DNA of 64,000 bases from Macrotrachela quadricornifera. Lineage: Eukaryota; Rotifera; Eurotatoria; Philodinida; Philodinidae. The notes beneath the pieces are model-generated. The model was not told where the DNA came from. It saw only the letters and a list, made by a program, of their open reading frames with translations, and searched no databases. A program made the translations under genes and the position numbers. Below, piece after piece: positions 47,226 through 59,593 of this stretch. Position 1 is the first letter of the stretch, and each line of letters begins with the position of its first letter. The stretch lies in assembly GCA_022393335.1 (NCBI GenBank), contig JAJEKB010021088.1, positions 412,224 to 476,223 of the forward strand. Reading direction: 5' to 3'.

Positions 47226-48776
47226 AAATGTGTACCTCTGAAGGTATTCTATTTAATGATGAAAGCTCGAGTTCATTGTATATCAAACTGAACAAAGTAT
47301 TAATCTTCTCATTCTTTCTTGTAATATTTTGATAACTTTTCATCACCTTACTATTAGGATATTAGCTAAAGCAAAACAAAAAATTAACTTAAGATTATTG
47401 CATATCAATCTATTAAGGGAAAATCCATTATACATATATGGCACGCACAAGGATAGAAAATGATGGAAGACAAGAGTACAAAAAACATGATAAAAGAATA
47501 TACATCATATTAATAGTCGCTTATTAAATGAAAAAAAAACAAAAAGTAAAATCATATTATTTTTTTCAGAAACATATTTTCACTCTTATTGTCTTCCTTT
47601 GCTAAGATTTTCAATTTCATACGACATATTATTTAAAAAAAAATATAATTTATTAAATAATTCATAATGATTTGTATTCACTATCATTAATTAATATAAA
47701 ATAATCATATTTTGCAGTATAGTAGAATAATGACTGAATACTGAAGATGGAATGATTTGAATATTTTACATTCGCAATTATATTAAATAAATATGTAATA
47801 AAATTGAAATAAGATTATAGTCGAAAATATAAATAGTAAAACATTTGTATTATGAGAAGATATTATTGACAAATAATGTTAAAGTTAAATTTGTAGAAAG
47901 ATTCAAAACCATAGCCATATGTTCAAAAATAAAGGAAAAGAAGATTATTAAATCGATGATAAATCCAATGAAAAGTTTGAAAAGTACCAATACCATTGAG
48001 ATATTCAAAATGAAGTGATTAATAACAAATTCAAAAATATTTTTCGTATCATTCATTAACTAAAAATAAAAAATAAAATCTTTTTCTTTTTTTTTGGTTG
48101 AAAAATAGTCTTCACATATATTATCTTAGAAACTCAAGTGAATGGCGTTACAGTGCATTTTGATAATGAATACTATTAATATAATAAAAATATTTGCGCA
48201 TTTCTTTTAATATTTTTGCACGTGGTAAAAAGAACAGAGAAAAACACGTTTTGATTCTTAAATAAAATATATACGAAAAAGCAAAGATATTGACAATAAT
48301 AGGATAAAAAAAAAACAAGTAAAAGAAAATAATGAATATTAGTTTACTTATACGAGAGTAAGGATACTCATAAAAGGCTGTATTTCATCGTGTAATATAT
48401 AACTAAATATAGCGTATATATGAGTATTGTAAACAGCCGTATGCAATCATTTACAGCGTCATTTGTCGTCATGTTGCTATGGGTTATTCGCCAGTGAAGG
48501 AAGGCAACGTTTTTTTCTACTTCTTCCTACGCTGAATACAAATTATATTATTATTTTATTTAAATAAATACTTATCATTCAACTGATTGTTTAAATTAAA
48601 AATAAAAATTACTTTCATAAACAAATACTGTTCAATTCATCGTTCAAAATAATGCCAAAAAAAACTCATTCATTCAATTAATATTTTCGACTAGATTTAT
48701 TGTTGAATTCTATAGACAGTTAGAATGCTTGCTACCTAACTCCTCCCTTTTATTCAAAAAAAAATCACTCACTATA

Positions 48777-49374
48777 AAGTAATGGTCAAAATTATAAGAA
48801 CAGTTACTTCATTACAACTATTTGCTCACTCTTATTTACCGAGCATGTTTGTCATCCAAAATTTCAATTGTGACTATGAAGTTTGAACAAATCAATCATG
48901 TCCATTATCTGAGTCACCAAATTTACTACATAGTCTGTACTGAACTGTGGACGATAAACTTGAATAGAGTGTCTTTTTTTACTACAAAAAGAGACATTGG
49001 TGAGCTCTGAATCTTTTTTCGTTATAGAAATATCTGTACAAAGAAACTCATCTAATCTTTTTCGTCAAAAATAAGCAGAAAAAGACTTGTTTTTCTTAAA
49101 TTCAATTTTTCATTACAGATATCTCCGTAATGGAAAGAGACTCAGAACTCGCTAATGTCTCTTTTTGTAGTAAAAAAGATGCTCTATGCAGGTTTATCGT
49201 CCAAAGTTCAGTACAGACTATGTAGTAAATTTGTTGACTCAGATAATGGACATGATTGATTTGTTCAAGCTTCATAGTCACAATTGAAATTTTGGATGAC
49301 AAACATACTCGGTAAATAAGAGTGAGCAAATAGTTGTAATGAAGTAACTATTCTTATAATTTTGGCCACTACTG
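48777..49374. mobile_element. 598-bp palindromic Tc1/mariner-type non-autonomous element
   Basis: Arms of about 240 bp are nearly identical in inverse orientation: about 48,777-49,018 and about 49,130-49,374. The ends read AAGTAATGGTCAAAATTATA and, inverted, CAGTAGTGGCCAAAATTATA, with TA on both outer sides (48,775-48,776 and 49,375-49,376). CAGT-starting termini plus TA duplication are the signature of Tc1-like elements. The two mirror-image 60-75 codon frames (LTLIYRACLSSKISIVTM and its copy) are the same arm sequence read on opposite strands and are not genes. The spacer of about 110 bp is unique. Confidence 0.85.
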
Positions 49375-52300
49375 TATATACCAATGAAACGGGGAAACTA
49401 ACATGCTACAGAATATCAGAAAAAATTCTAAGAAAATAGCATGGACAAAAAGATAATATCTAGAAGAGTGGAAGAATAAACCAGCACTCGTGAACAACAT
49501 GGCAAAAAAGTAGAAGAAGAAGAAGGAAAAAAAGAATGATAGGAAGAATCTATAATCATAGAAAAGAGAAGAGAGGGAAAGAGAACAGAAGCCTAAATCA
49601 GGTTCGATTCATCTATATATAATGACAGAACGAAGAATATCTCATATCCTAACATAGACGACAAGTGTATACTCTCCAAATGCAATTCAACTCACAACTA
49701 ACATTCGAATATATATTATAATCGTGCATAACTGTTATTTATATATTCATGTATTTAAAGGTTTAATTTTTTTTTTCTATTACTATTTCATTTAGAATAT
49801 CATTTTACGTTGAAAAATAAATTAAATTATTAAAAAATAAACTCGAAATTATGTATTTTGAATAATGATAAAAAAATGTTTTTTAATTAAAGATATACTT
49901 AGAATATTTAATAATGGTTAAAAATGTAAAGGTTATAAAGTATACGATCAATACAACATATTTACATTACCTATTTCGTTGTTTTCTATTCTCTTACTAA
50001 TACTTTTCAGTTAAAGAAATGATCAGATACACGTGTGTTTTAAATTTGTAAACGAGAAACTGCGTAGAAAGCAGAAGTGTATTGTGTTTTTATGCTCTCT
50101 TTACACAATGAATAAAATCGATGAGAATATATTAAACACCGGTAACATCAAAGTCATTTGCAACGTTGTAAATGAATACGAAAACATATGTATTAAAAGT
50201 TATATTCTTTTAAATTTTTTTAAAAATTATATTTTTATTAAAAGCTTCTATATAATGTATATTTAATGAACGTTTCTTTTTATTGTTTGATAAACTTATT
50301 ACAATCTCGAAATTGAAGAATACTCATTATTGAGTTTACTTCGTCTTATAAAGAAATGATATCCTTTGTTCTATTTAATTATCTTGTACAAATGTTGATC
50401 GGTTTTTCTTTTATTTACTGGAAATTTTTGTTGTGAATATTTCTTTTTCCATTATTTTCTATCTTAAATAACTTCTCAAACTAGAAGAAATATAAAACTG
50501 TATAACAGTTAAAGGTGCTTTTTAGATTTCTTTCAAACGAAATATATAATTAGATATTCACAAAAGTTTTCAACAACATTATATAATTTGTACAAGTTTC
50601 CGTAGCAATTTATAATCAACTTTTATACTTTTAAATAATATCGATAGATTTATGTCTAAATCTTCTATTCGTTGTCTCAATTAACTGGAAGTAGTTTCAT
50701 GAATGATTGCTCTAACACTTGTAAATAGCTATATTTTTTAGTTTTATTTCGGTTTCTCACATGCGGATGTACAGATTGGTATAGGTAAATAGTATATTAA
50801 ACATTTATATTAATGACATTTTATAGTTAATAGTATAGTTAGTATTCATCAGAATATTCATTAAAGTTTAACGACAAATAACAAATGAATAAAGTTTGTC
50901 TAAAGAATGAAAAAATATTGTTTATTATAGAAGGAAGAAGTGTCAATGAATTTTCATTTTTTTTTGCAATTAATTTATTATTATTATAATTACTCAATGT
51001 TTAGTAACTGTTGTTTATTTCAAAATAGAATGTACTTAGTTAGTTGTTGAATAACTCGGCAATACTAATAGCTATTGAGTTCAAATTTTTATCGTTAGAA
51101 ACAGAATAGGTGCGGATAAAAAGTCTGTCTGAAAATCCAAATACTTCATAAGTTTACTGGTAAAAAGCTGTCTGATTCCTTTAATTAGATATATATTCAA
51201 TTTCAAATTCTCGATGCTATAGTCCAATATAAAGGGTGTTCCAGAAATTCTGTTCCCTATTTGCCTAATGAATTTCTTTATATTAAAATACATAAAAATT
51301 TGCTCGTATGGTAAAAAGATGTTCCATAAAACAGTCTATGCTTGATCTGTTCTAATTTGTATACTAAAAAACTTAGAAATATACATCAGAAAAACTAATA
51401 ATTAACCAAGACTGTGTTAAAATATGTAAAGAAAATAATGAACCAAGGACAGCTTCTATATGTAGCTCATAGTGCATTTGTTCTAAAGTTATTATATAAC
51501 TATTTTTAGAGTGCTTATTGCGTCTAAAATCAATTATTTGATGATTGTAAAGTAGATACACTATGAACCATATATTTAAGCTGTCTTTGGTTCATTATTT
51601 TCCTTACATATTTTTAAATAAACACGTTGATGAAAGATTGTTTTAAAACAGCAAATAAACTGGATATTAACGGTGTCGGTTACGGTGCCATAAATTGTAC
51701 TTCATAAACACGGCTGTAAACATTCCGTACATCATACGCAACTATGCCCTAAGTGGATGTGCGTCAACAAAAATTTATGGATCAACGTAAACATTACTGT
51801 ATTTTGTTTGTTTGCTGCTATTTAAAGATCATTTTTTTTCTTTAATTTAATGATTTGATCAGAATACCTGTCATTTTGTAAAAAATTAAAAACAATTTTT
51901 TCTTTTTAATATCTAAACTATAAACATCATCCAATTTTGTATGTATTAATAAATCGTTATCATTTTTATTAGTTCTTTGATGGTATTTGATGTGGTTAGA
52001 AAGTGAGGACTTATGAGAGTGATGAAGAGAAATTGCTAATCTTGAAGTTAATAATTGTTGAATATACTCCACGTACAGATTTTATATTATAAAATATTGA
52101 TTCATAAGCTTGTGAATTAAATTAGATAATATACAACGTTTCTTTTGACAACTAGTTTTCTTTTGTAAAAAAAAAGATTTAATAAACGAAGACGCGCGCA
52201 TTAAGTTTTAGCAACCAGTAAGCTCTTCTGATTGTGAAATATTGGTCTTCATTTTCGGTTTTAGATATGCTGTTTTATATATATTGAGAAAATTTGCATA

Positions 52301-54323
52301 TTGCAATTAAAGCCACTAAAGAAGACAAAAGAACGCTATAAACTATGCCAATTCTAATTCAATGTTAGATCTACATAACTATACAGTATTAATGATTTAT
52401 TACGCTTTGTGCATATTGTCTAAACACTACGAATGAAAGCATGTGCATATTATGAATAACGACGATTTGCTTCACTTACCAAGCAAGCTTTTCGTTATTC
52501 ACCCACTACAAGTAGTGGAGAGAAAAAATAGTCCGTGCAGCGAAAAATATTGTTAGTTCGTATATAGTGATGTCACACATATTCGTTTCTATTATATCCC
52601 TCTCTTCTTCTTTTTTTATTCTTTGATATCTACCTCATCACCTATATTTCGTTCTGAATGACTTTTATTTCTATTCTTTTCTGTAATACATATATCCATG
52701 TTTTTTCCATTAATAAAGGGCAGATATACGGTTACATAATGCCGATTTATATATCACGGTCACGACAGTGATATAATTATCGGTGATTGTCGTTTCATGA
52801 GTATATGCATAAACAAACACTTGAACATTTCATTTGTGTTTTTCCATAAACGTAAGTACAGTTATCATATTACTACTGTTGGTTGTAAAACATTCGAGCC
52901 TCAATGGACATCGTTCCTTTTTCTATCAAATACTATGATGTATCGTGCGTCACTTATATATATATACTTGTAAAAATGTTGAAAAATACTTGGATTGATA
53001 CAAATTTTAGCTCCGAGAGCGAAAGTCCTTATCTTTATTCCATTATATAGACTCAAAAGTCAGTTTAGTAAAAAGAACAATCGATTTTGATAAAATTTGT
53101 TCTATATTTTGCAAGCCAACTTTTACTAGAAGCACTAAAAATGAGTAAATGTCTTTTGAAAACCTTTTTTGTTTATAGTACAATCCATTCTGAAATACTC
53201 TTAAATAGGTTTGCCTATGTTGTACAATTCGACTGAGATTGGTTGTGGAACAATATGATACTTTACTTTAAATTTTTTAATATTCTATTTTGTAGGACAT
53301 CAACTTTTAATAAGGTCAAATATTTTTAAATTTGCATGATTAATTAATCGAACTTTAAGCATTAGTTAATATGAATTCTAGAAAAAGTTAAAAATGACAG
53401 CTATTTTCTAGAAAACTATTTAAACAATGCTCTATAGCTATATATACTTATATCTATGTATTGTTTCACGAGTCAAGAAACTCACAAGTACCGTTGCCCA
53501 TTATAGTATGTATTTAGATTAATAGTATTTATCTGCTTATTTTATTAGACGCATTTTCTTTTAGAAACAGAAAGACTTAATAGATTTTCAAATTTTTAAA
53601 AAAGCCTCTAATTTCTAAACTAATCGTCGTACTACTACTCTGGATCATTTTATCTCATTCTGTCGTACACGTATATTGTGCAAAAAAAGGCATGATAGTA
53701 CGAAAATAAATATGAATTTATAGAAAAGTCCATACGAATTCATATTCGATTTTGTAATTAAAAAATCGAATTTTTTATTTTTATCTTCTTGAATATCATA
53801 TTTTGAAGAAAGTAGAATTTCTTCAATGAACTTAGAAGGACTCTCTTAGAATATCTTTTATTATACTCGATAAATTATCTTCTAGTATACAGTGTGAAAG
53901 CTTCACAGCAAATGGGTATGATCCTAAAGACACAAAAATGCTATTTTTATTAGTAAGGCTCTCAAAAATTGAAAATCCTTCCGAGTAAGCAATATTTTTT
54001 CGATTGGTTTAGCTTACTGAACATGAAACTTCTATTCCTAACATTTATGTATAAAAAACTATTAAATTCAAGACCATTGATTGACTAAAATAGGTCATGG
54101 ATAACATGCATTAGATGTTGAGTCTGACGCCGACAACAATTCATAGTTTGCTTCCCATTTTCATAACAATATAAATAAATGACAATGATATTTTATGAAA
54201 AATTTCATTCCTTAAACAATAGTTTTTTTACTATATAATATAACGATTTGTGTTCTAGATAAAAGTGAATAAGAAAAATACCTAATTAATTTATCAATCA
54301 TTAACAAATTCAAATTATAAATT
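49375..54323. other. Gene desert
   Basis: No supported gene in about 5 kb. Short frames (50,033; 51,081; 51,373; 51,842) lack domains. The 51,081-51,293 frame lies in a dispersed repeat that recurs at about 59,210-59,330 (AGGTGTTCCAGAA and ATGTATTTTAATATAAAG-type words, opposite orientation). A hairpin around 52,452-52,500 pairs GAATAACGA with TTCGTTATTC. Confidence 0.45.
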
Positions 54324-55901
54324 ATGTTGTACTCATTATTGGAAAAAAGTGCAAAACTATTTCCGAATAATATTGTATTATGTACTGATGATTATCAATG
54401 TACTTATCAAGAATTAAATCAAAATGTTAAATGTATATCAAAAGGATTATTATCCAAAGGACTAAAGAAGGGTGATAGAATAGCATCATATTTACATAAT
54501 TGTCCAGAATCAGTACCATTAACTTTTGCTTGTTTTAAAATCGGTGTATGTGTTGTTATGCTTCATCCTAAACTTGGAAAACATGAAATATTCTTATTAT
54601 TAAAAGAAAGTCAACCAAAACTATTTGTCACTCAAACAGAATTATACGAAAATAATGTAAAAGAATTAACTGATCAATTTCCTAGTATAACAGGTTATTA
54701 TCTCATTGATTTGGATCTTCAAAACAATGATAAAATATTAACACATTTTTCAAGTTTAATTCTGAAAAATGATATCCAAGAATGTGAAGAATATGAAATA
54801 AATGGTGAAGACGAAGCGACAATATTTGATACATCAGGTAGTACAGGCAAATCAAAATGTGTATTAAAGAGCCATCAATCAATTATGACAGGTCTTATTA
54901 GTTCTTATCAATGGAATTTTAATGAGCAAAGTAAATTTTTACTTACTAGCTCAATGAATATAAATTTTGGTCTTGTTTGCATTATATTACAAGCTATACA
55001 ACATGCTGCATGTGTATATTATTTTTCAACGAAGTTATCCTTCAATGATTATATTAAAAAAATTGTACAGTTGTTGGATGAAAAAAAAATAACAGTTGTA
55101 TATGTAACACCTACAACATGGGCACATGTATTAGATGAATTGAAGAAACAAAACAAGGATGGAATTTATCTAAGTACCTGTGCGATATGTGGCGAAAAAC
55201 TTTCACAATCTCTTCTTGAGGAAACCAAAAAACACTTAGGATTTTATCCAACAGAACTTTATTCTATGACAGAGTGTGGTTCTATTGGTATTACACCTAT
55301 GGATGAATATCTCACCACTAATTCGATACCAAAAGCTGGACGCTTTGAAATACGTCGGGATAAAAAGATTCGAATTACAGATTATAATAGTTGGGATGAT
55401 TTACCTGTGAATACACCGGGTGAAATAACAATTTCTTCACAAGCTATCATGACATGTTATTTAAATGATGAGGAGACGACGAATGAGGTATTACAAAATG
55501 GTTGGTTTAAAACAGGTGATATTGGTTATCTAGATGAAAATGGTTATTTATATTTTACTGGGAGAAAAAAACTAAATCTTATTTATGATGGTTATAATAT
55601 CAATTTAGAAGAATTGGAAGCTATTCTATGTGAACATAAAAATATTAATCAAGCATGTGTTACAAGTGTGAAAGATAGTCATCATATGGAACTGCCTGTG
55701 GCATATATTGTATTGAAAAATTCGGAAAATGATCATGAGAAAGTCGTTGAACAAGTGATTTCTTATTTAAAGTCGGAAATAGCTGATTATAAAATTCCTA
55801 AACATATAAAAATATTATCAAATTTACCAAGAATTGAAAAAAATGGCAAAATAGATCGACAACTGTTATCGAAAAAAGCTGCAGAAGAATTTGCCAAATA
55901 A
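54324..55901 (+). CDS. AMP-binding (adenylate-forming) acyl-CoA synthetase-like enzyme, intronless
   Basis: A 525-residue ANL-superfamily enzyme that would activate a carboxylic acid as acyl-adenylate and probably transfer it to CoA. Core motifs in order are: A1/A2 region GLKKGDRIASYLHNCPESVP; A3 P-loop FDTSGSTGKSKCVLKSHQS (about residues 168-186, with S and C where most have P and G of PKG, catalytic Lys kept); A5 YSMTECGSIGI; A7 WFKTGDIGYLDENGYLYF with TGRKK; A8 hinge YDGYNINLEELEAIL; and A10 PRIEKNGKIDRQLL carrying the acyl-adenylating Lys. Length equals typical bacterial acyl-CoA ligases (500-560). There is no carrier domain, signal peptide or peroxisomal SKL. An uninterrupted 1.6-kb frame among intron-rich genes suggests acquisition from bacteria or a retrocopy. 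Substrate unknown. Confidence 0.87.
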   Translation: MLYSLLEKSAKLFPNNIVLCTDDYQCTYQELNQNVKCISKGLLSKGLKKGDRIASYLHNCPESVPLTFACFKIGVCVVMLHPKLGKHEIFLLLKESQPKLFVTQTELYENNVKELTDQFPSITGYYLIDLDLQNNDKILTHFSSLILKNDIQECEEYEINGEDEATIFDTSGSTGKSKCVLKSHQSIMTGLISSYQWNFNEQSKFLLTSSMNINFGLVCIILQAIQHAACVYYFSTKLSFNDYIKKIVQLLDEKKITVVYVTPTTWAHVLDELKKQNKDGIYLSTCAICGEKLSQSLLEETKKHLGFYPTELYSMTECGSIGITPMDEYLTTNSIPKAGRFEIRRDKKIRITDYNSWDDLPVNTPGEITISSQAIMTCYLNDEETTNEVLQNGWFKTGDIGYLDENGYLYFTGRKKLNLIYDGYNINLEELEAILCEHKNINQACVTSVKDSHHMELPVAYIVLKNSENDHEKVVEQVISYLKSEIADYKIPKHIKILSNLPRIEKNGKIDRQLLSKKAAEEFAK

Positions 55902-57400
55902 TACATAATTATAAACTAAATTTTCTATTACTTTTAAATTACAAAGTTTTTGTCATTTTAATAATTTTAAGAAATAAACCAGCGGACCAAGATCTAGAAC
56001 TTAGAGGTGTAGAGTTTTCTTCGTGCGCCTCCGCGTTGGGAAGAAATTTTTTGAAAAATTGCATTACTCTGGAAATTTTGGGAAATTGTCAGACTGGGAA
56101 AATCTTGGAAAAAGCTATTAGAAGGAAAAATCATGCTCTCATCATAATTAACTGTTACAGAATATAATTCATTCTTTTGAGTTTTTTGCACTACTTGTAT
56201 GCTTTGTTCTTGACAATCCTGAGGCAATACATTCATGGCAATCGAGTTCTGGATCACAAATTCTTAGACAAAGAAGCAGGCCCCGCGCGAGGGTCCCAGG
56301 TTTGGGGGGGGTGCAAGACTTCTGAGGTAGTCTGATTGAAGAAAGCAAAATTTTTTTTTCGCATCAGACTTAGTATTAATCTTTATCGTACAATCTGAAA
56401 TGCAATATTTCTCGCGGAGCGAAAACTTTTTGCAACTGTGTTAGAAAATTCGACTGTATCTGGTAAATTCTCAATAAAACAACCAGTATATGAGGTAAGA
56501 AACTTGCTCAATACTTCTGCCGTCGAAGGCGGCCGCTTTGGCAACGATTGTTCTCGACTAGGCTGTTTCGAAGGAAAAATAGAATAAAGTTAGAAGTTTT
56601 TATGGATTCACTGCGGTCACGCAGATGTTATTTTTCGCGAAGCGAAAACTGTTCTCATATCAGACTCATGAAAGACATTTCTTTTTCTTATTTTTCTCGA
56701 AAGTAAAAAGTGTTGCTAAAACTCTTAGTCATTTCACCACCGAAGGCGACTACGCTAGCGACGACTGCGCATAAATAAAGGTGTTCAGAAGGTAGGATGC
56801 AGTAAAGTATACCATGAAAACAAGAAGATCAGAGTTATTTTTAAGGCGAGTATGCCCATGCGGCTACTTCTTCATGAAGAGAAGAATTCTAATATTTCAA
56901 AATGTTGTAGCAAAAAACATTGTTTATGCCAGAATTTCAAGTAAAAAAAACAGCTGATTTCTTCAACTTGCCGTAGAACTTCATGTTTTCGACTGATATC
57001 TCAACGATAATCACCGATTATTATTAGAAAAAGATCATTCCCTGACTCCCATTTCCACTCAGAACATCTCTGAAAGATGTTTTTAAAAATGTCCCTGTGA
57101 GATACTTTGCAGATTCAAAAAAATATTATCCATTTTGGTGTCTAATAATAAATAATTTTTAATTTGTGGGGGGGGTGCATACCCCCCTACACCTCCCCAC
57201 TTTCGCGGGTACTGTAAAGAAGTGATGTTACATTGAAATGCACCACCGCTTCGTCTAGCAGATCCATTCATCAAGTCTAACCTCAACAACTGTTTCGCTA
57301 ACTTAAAGGATAAACATTGGATTTTCTTTAAATAAACCAGAACAACATCGTCTATTCAAATCAGTTTTATCTGTTTCAGTTGCTTTGAATTGCTTGAAAA
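55902..57400. repeat. Patchwork of GC-rich dispersed repeat sequence
   Basis: From about 55,980 to 57,300 composition and word usage change sharply: CCCCGCGCGAGGGTCCCAGG near 56,282, TTTGGGGGGGGTGCA near 56,300 and GTGGGGGGGGTGCATACCCC near 57,167. CGCGGAGCGAAAAC and CGCGAAGCGAAAAC (about 56,415 and 56,636) and two AAGGCG-rich blocks add to this. A short part is shared with 22,740-22,880. The minus frame at 55,994-56,257 lies in this material and is not credible as a gene. Origin unknown; probably a decayed mobile element. Confidence 0.5.
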
Positions 57401-59593
57401 AAGAACAAGTAGAAAGAATTCCTATGTTGTACGAACAGTAACAAATAGATCTTGTGTACCATCAATCTTCACTATTTGACTTAGAACCAAAGTCATTCTT
57501 GCAACATCAAATAATGATCATCAAGAGCTACAAAATTATGAAGACAAATCGTCGCAAAAAACGTGTCTCTTTATCTCTTTCTATAGTATGTTATCCAAAG
57601 TACATCAAGAAATGTTTCATAATCGATACTGGATGTTCACGATGTCAACCATTTCATGCAGAATTAGAATGAATAGATAAGATAATTTTGAAGGTAAAAT
57701 AGTGTAAAATTATATTAAAAAAGTTGCAAAACTTGTATCTGGTGCTAGTCATTTGTCATACGTGTTACGATATTAATGGTAAGAAGAGAACTAATCGAAT
57801 TAATATTTCGAAGTATTATTTTTGGATAGCATAGAATGGAATAGATTTGTGTTAGTATTGACAGTTCTTTACTTAGTATTGATGAAGAAATAGTCAAGGT
57901 GTGCCAATGTTGTCGTTCTCTGGAAAGAGAATGATAAAGAACAAAAGAATAAGTATTATCCTTCTTGTTCAAAAAGTCATCATTTATATAAAAATGTTTT
58001 TTGAGTGTATTTACTGTGCCAATTGTATAGATTTCTAGATTCGACATCCATTTCGTGATATACTATTACGTAGTAATTGATCTAGTGAGGGAGTGTAGAT
58101 ATCTAAAGGATTACTTAATATTTAACAGCAATTATCACAATAATTAGATGTGTTTGATGTAAGCTACAAGAAATGATGAAGGAAAATGAATTTTTCGATT
58201 GTTTTTTGTTATAACTCAACAAAGAAGAATTGGTGCTATCTAAAATTTCTTTGTATCCTTTTATGATGAGATCTATTTGGGATAATTACCTTATTAGATA
58301 TACATATTTTAGAACATGGGAAAATGCTAAGTCCTTTCTTCTTTCTTTTCAATGCTTCATATCAACTCAACGAAGTCTATGAATAATCAATCATTATATA
58401 AACTAATAAAATAACATTGAAATACTTTTATCATCAATATCAATTTTTCAAAAGAAAAGAAACATTCATTACGTAAATCAGTTTTAAAGATGTTATCGAG
58501 AATCATTGATTTGTGCATCCTTTAATACATATGAAATATTTGTAAGTTAAATAAATATTGATGGTCTTCTTCTAAAATGTCGGATATTGCAATTAATAAA
58601 ATTCATATTCAAAGATGTTTTCAGTTCATCAAATGAAATAATTCTTAAGAAGATCATATATCTAATCTATAACTTTCCTTATAAAATTAGCTTTGGGAAG
58701 TAGAAACCCTTTTAGAAAATTTGATATATTGTCAATTATTTGTTTTAAGTTTAAAGATCGTATTTGTCTTTAAATATATATTCATAGGATTCTTTTCAAG
58801 ATTCATCAAATAGAAAGATAAATATATGTTACGGTCAAAAATGAATCCCAGTCAAATTCTAAATTTGTCCGGACAAGATTGTATTTCCAGTTTTGACTAG
58901 ACAGAATCAGAATTTTATTTCCATAAACCGTAATACTCGAAAAAAATAAATACCAAAAACAATAATGCTGTCAAGGATGATAGTGAAAACATCAGGAAGG
59001 GTTCTAAGCGAGGATGCCACAGATAACCTTGGAAAGAGTGAGAAAGTTCTTAGTAAAAGTGAACTTTTGAGTAAGACTATGATTTTACATCATTATTCGC
59101 TCTAATTTCACTCACAATCGCAAGATTCAAATTTTTGCTCCCTTCAGTCTCACTGAGATTTGTCCCTCATCCTGACCATCATTCAGAATCCGCTTTTGAT
59201 CGTAACACAAAAGGTGTTCCAGAAGTTCTCGTAACTTTTGATCATATAAACAAATTTTTAGGTATGTATTTTAATATAAAGAAATTCATTATACAAATCG
59301 AGATAGAACTTCTGCAATACCCTTTATACTCTATATATTCTGAAATTTTTAGACGTTTTCAATCTTTCCTTATAAAATGATGATCAGTGTACGGAATTTT
59401 CACCTATAAAAGACCGGTTATTTTAATTGCATATTTCTTGTTTTCAAAAAAACACAGCAAAATTCTGTGCAACTGTCCCGAATATTAATTAATTGAATAA
59501 AACTAAATAAATAAATGAATTTAATAAAAAAAAGAAAAAGAAACGCGCTATTTTACTCATTTCTCTTTTTATTATTCTTAATTAATTTTTATT
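57401..59593. other. Intergenic
   Basis: No supported gene. The 57,454-57,672 and 57,745-58,047 frames show no domain. 59,210-59,330 carries the dispersed repeat also present near 51,090-51,290. Confidence 0.45.

Larger units (their letters stand above)
44407..48776. other. Repeat-bearing gene desert
   Basis: Several inverted-repeat blocks (44,888-45,635 and about 46,915-47,225) and anonymous DNA. The 179-codon frame at 45,831-46,370 starts in a CCCCGCGTTGCTCGG repeat-like patch, has no recognisable domain, and is not accepted as a gene. Frames at 46,502, 46,789, 46,993 and 47,850 have no support. Confidence 0.45.

Noticed and set aside
48822..49329. Two homologous 60-75 residue ORFs on opposite strands
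   Set aside because: They are mirror copies of the arms of a palindromic MITE, with no independent coding evidence.
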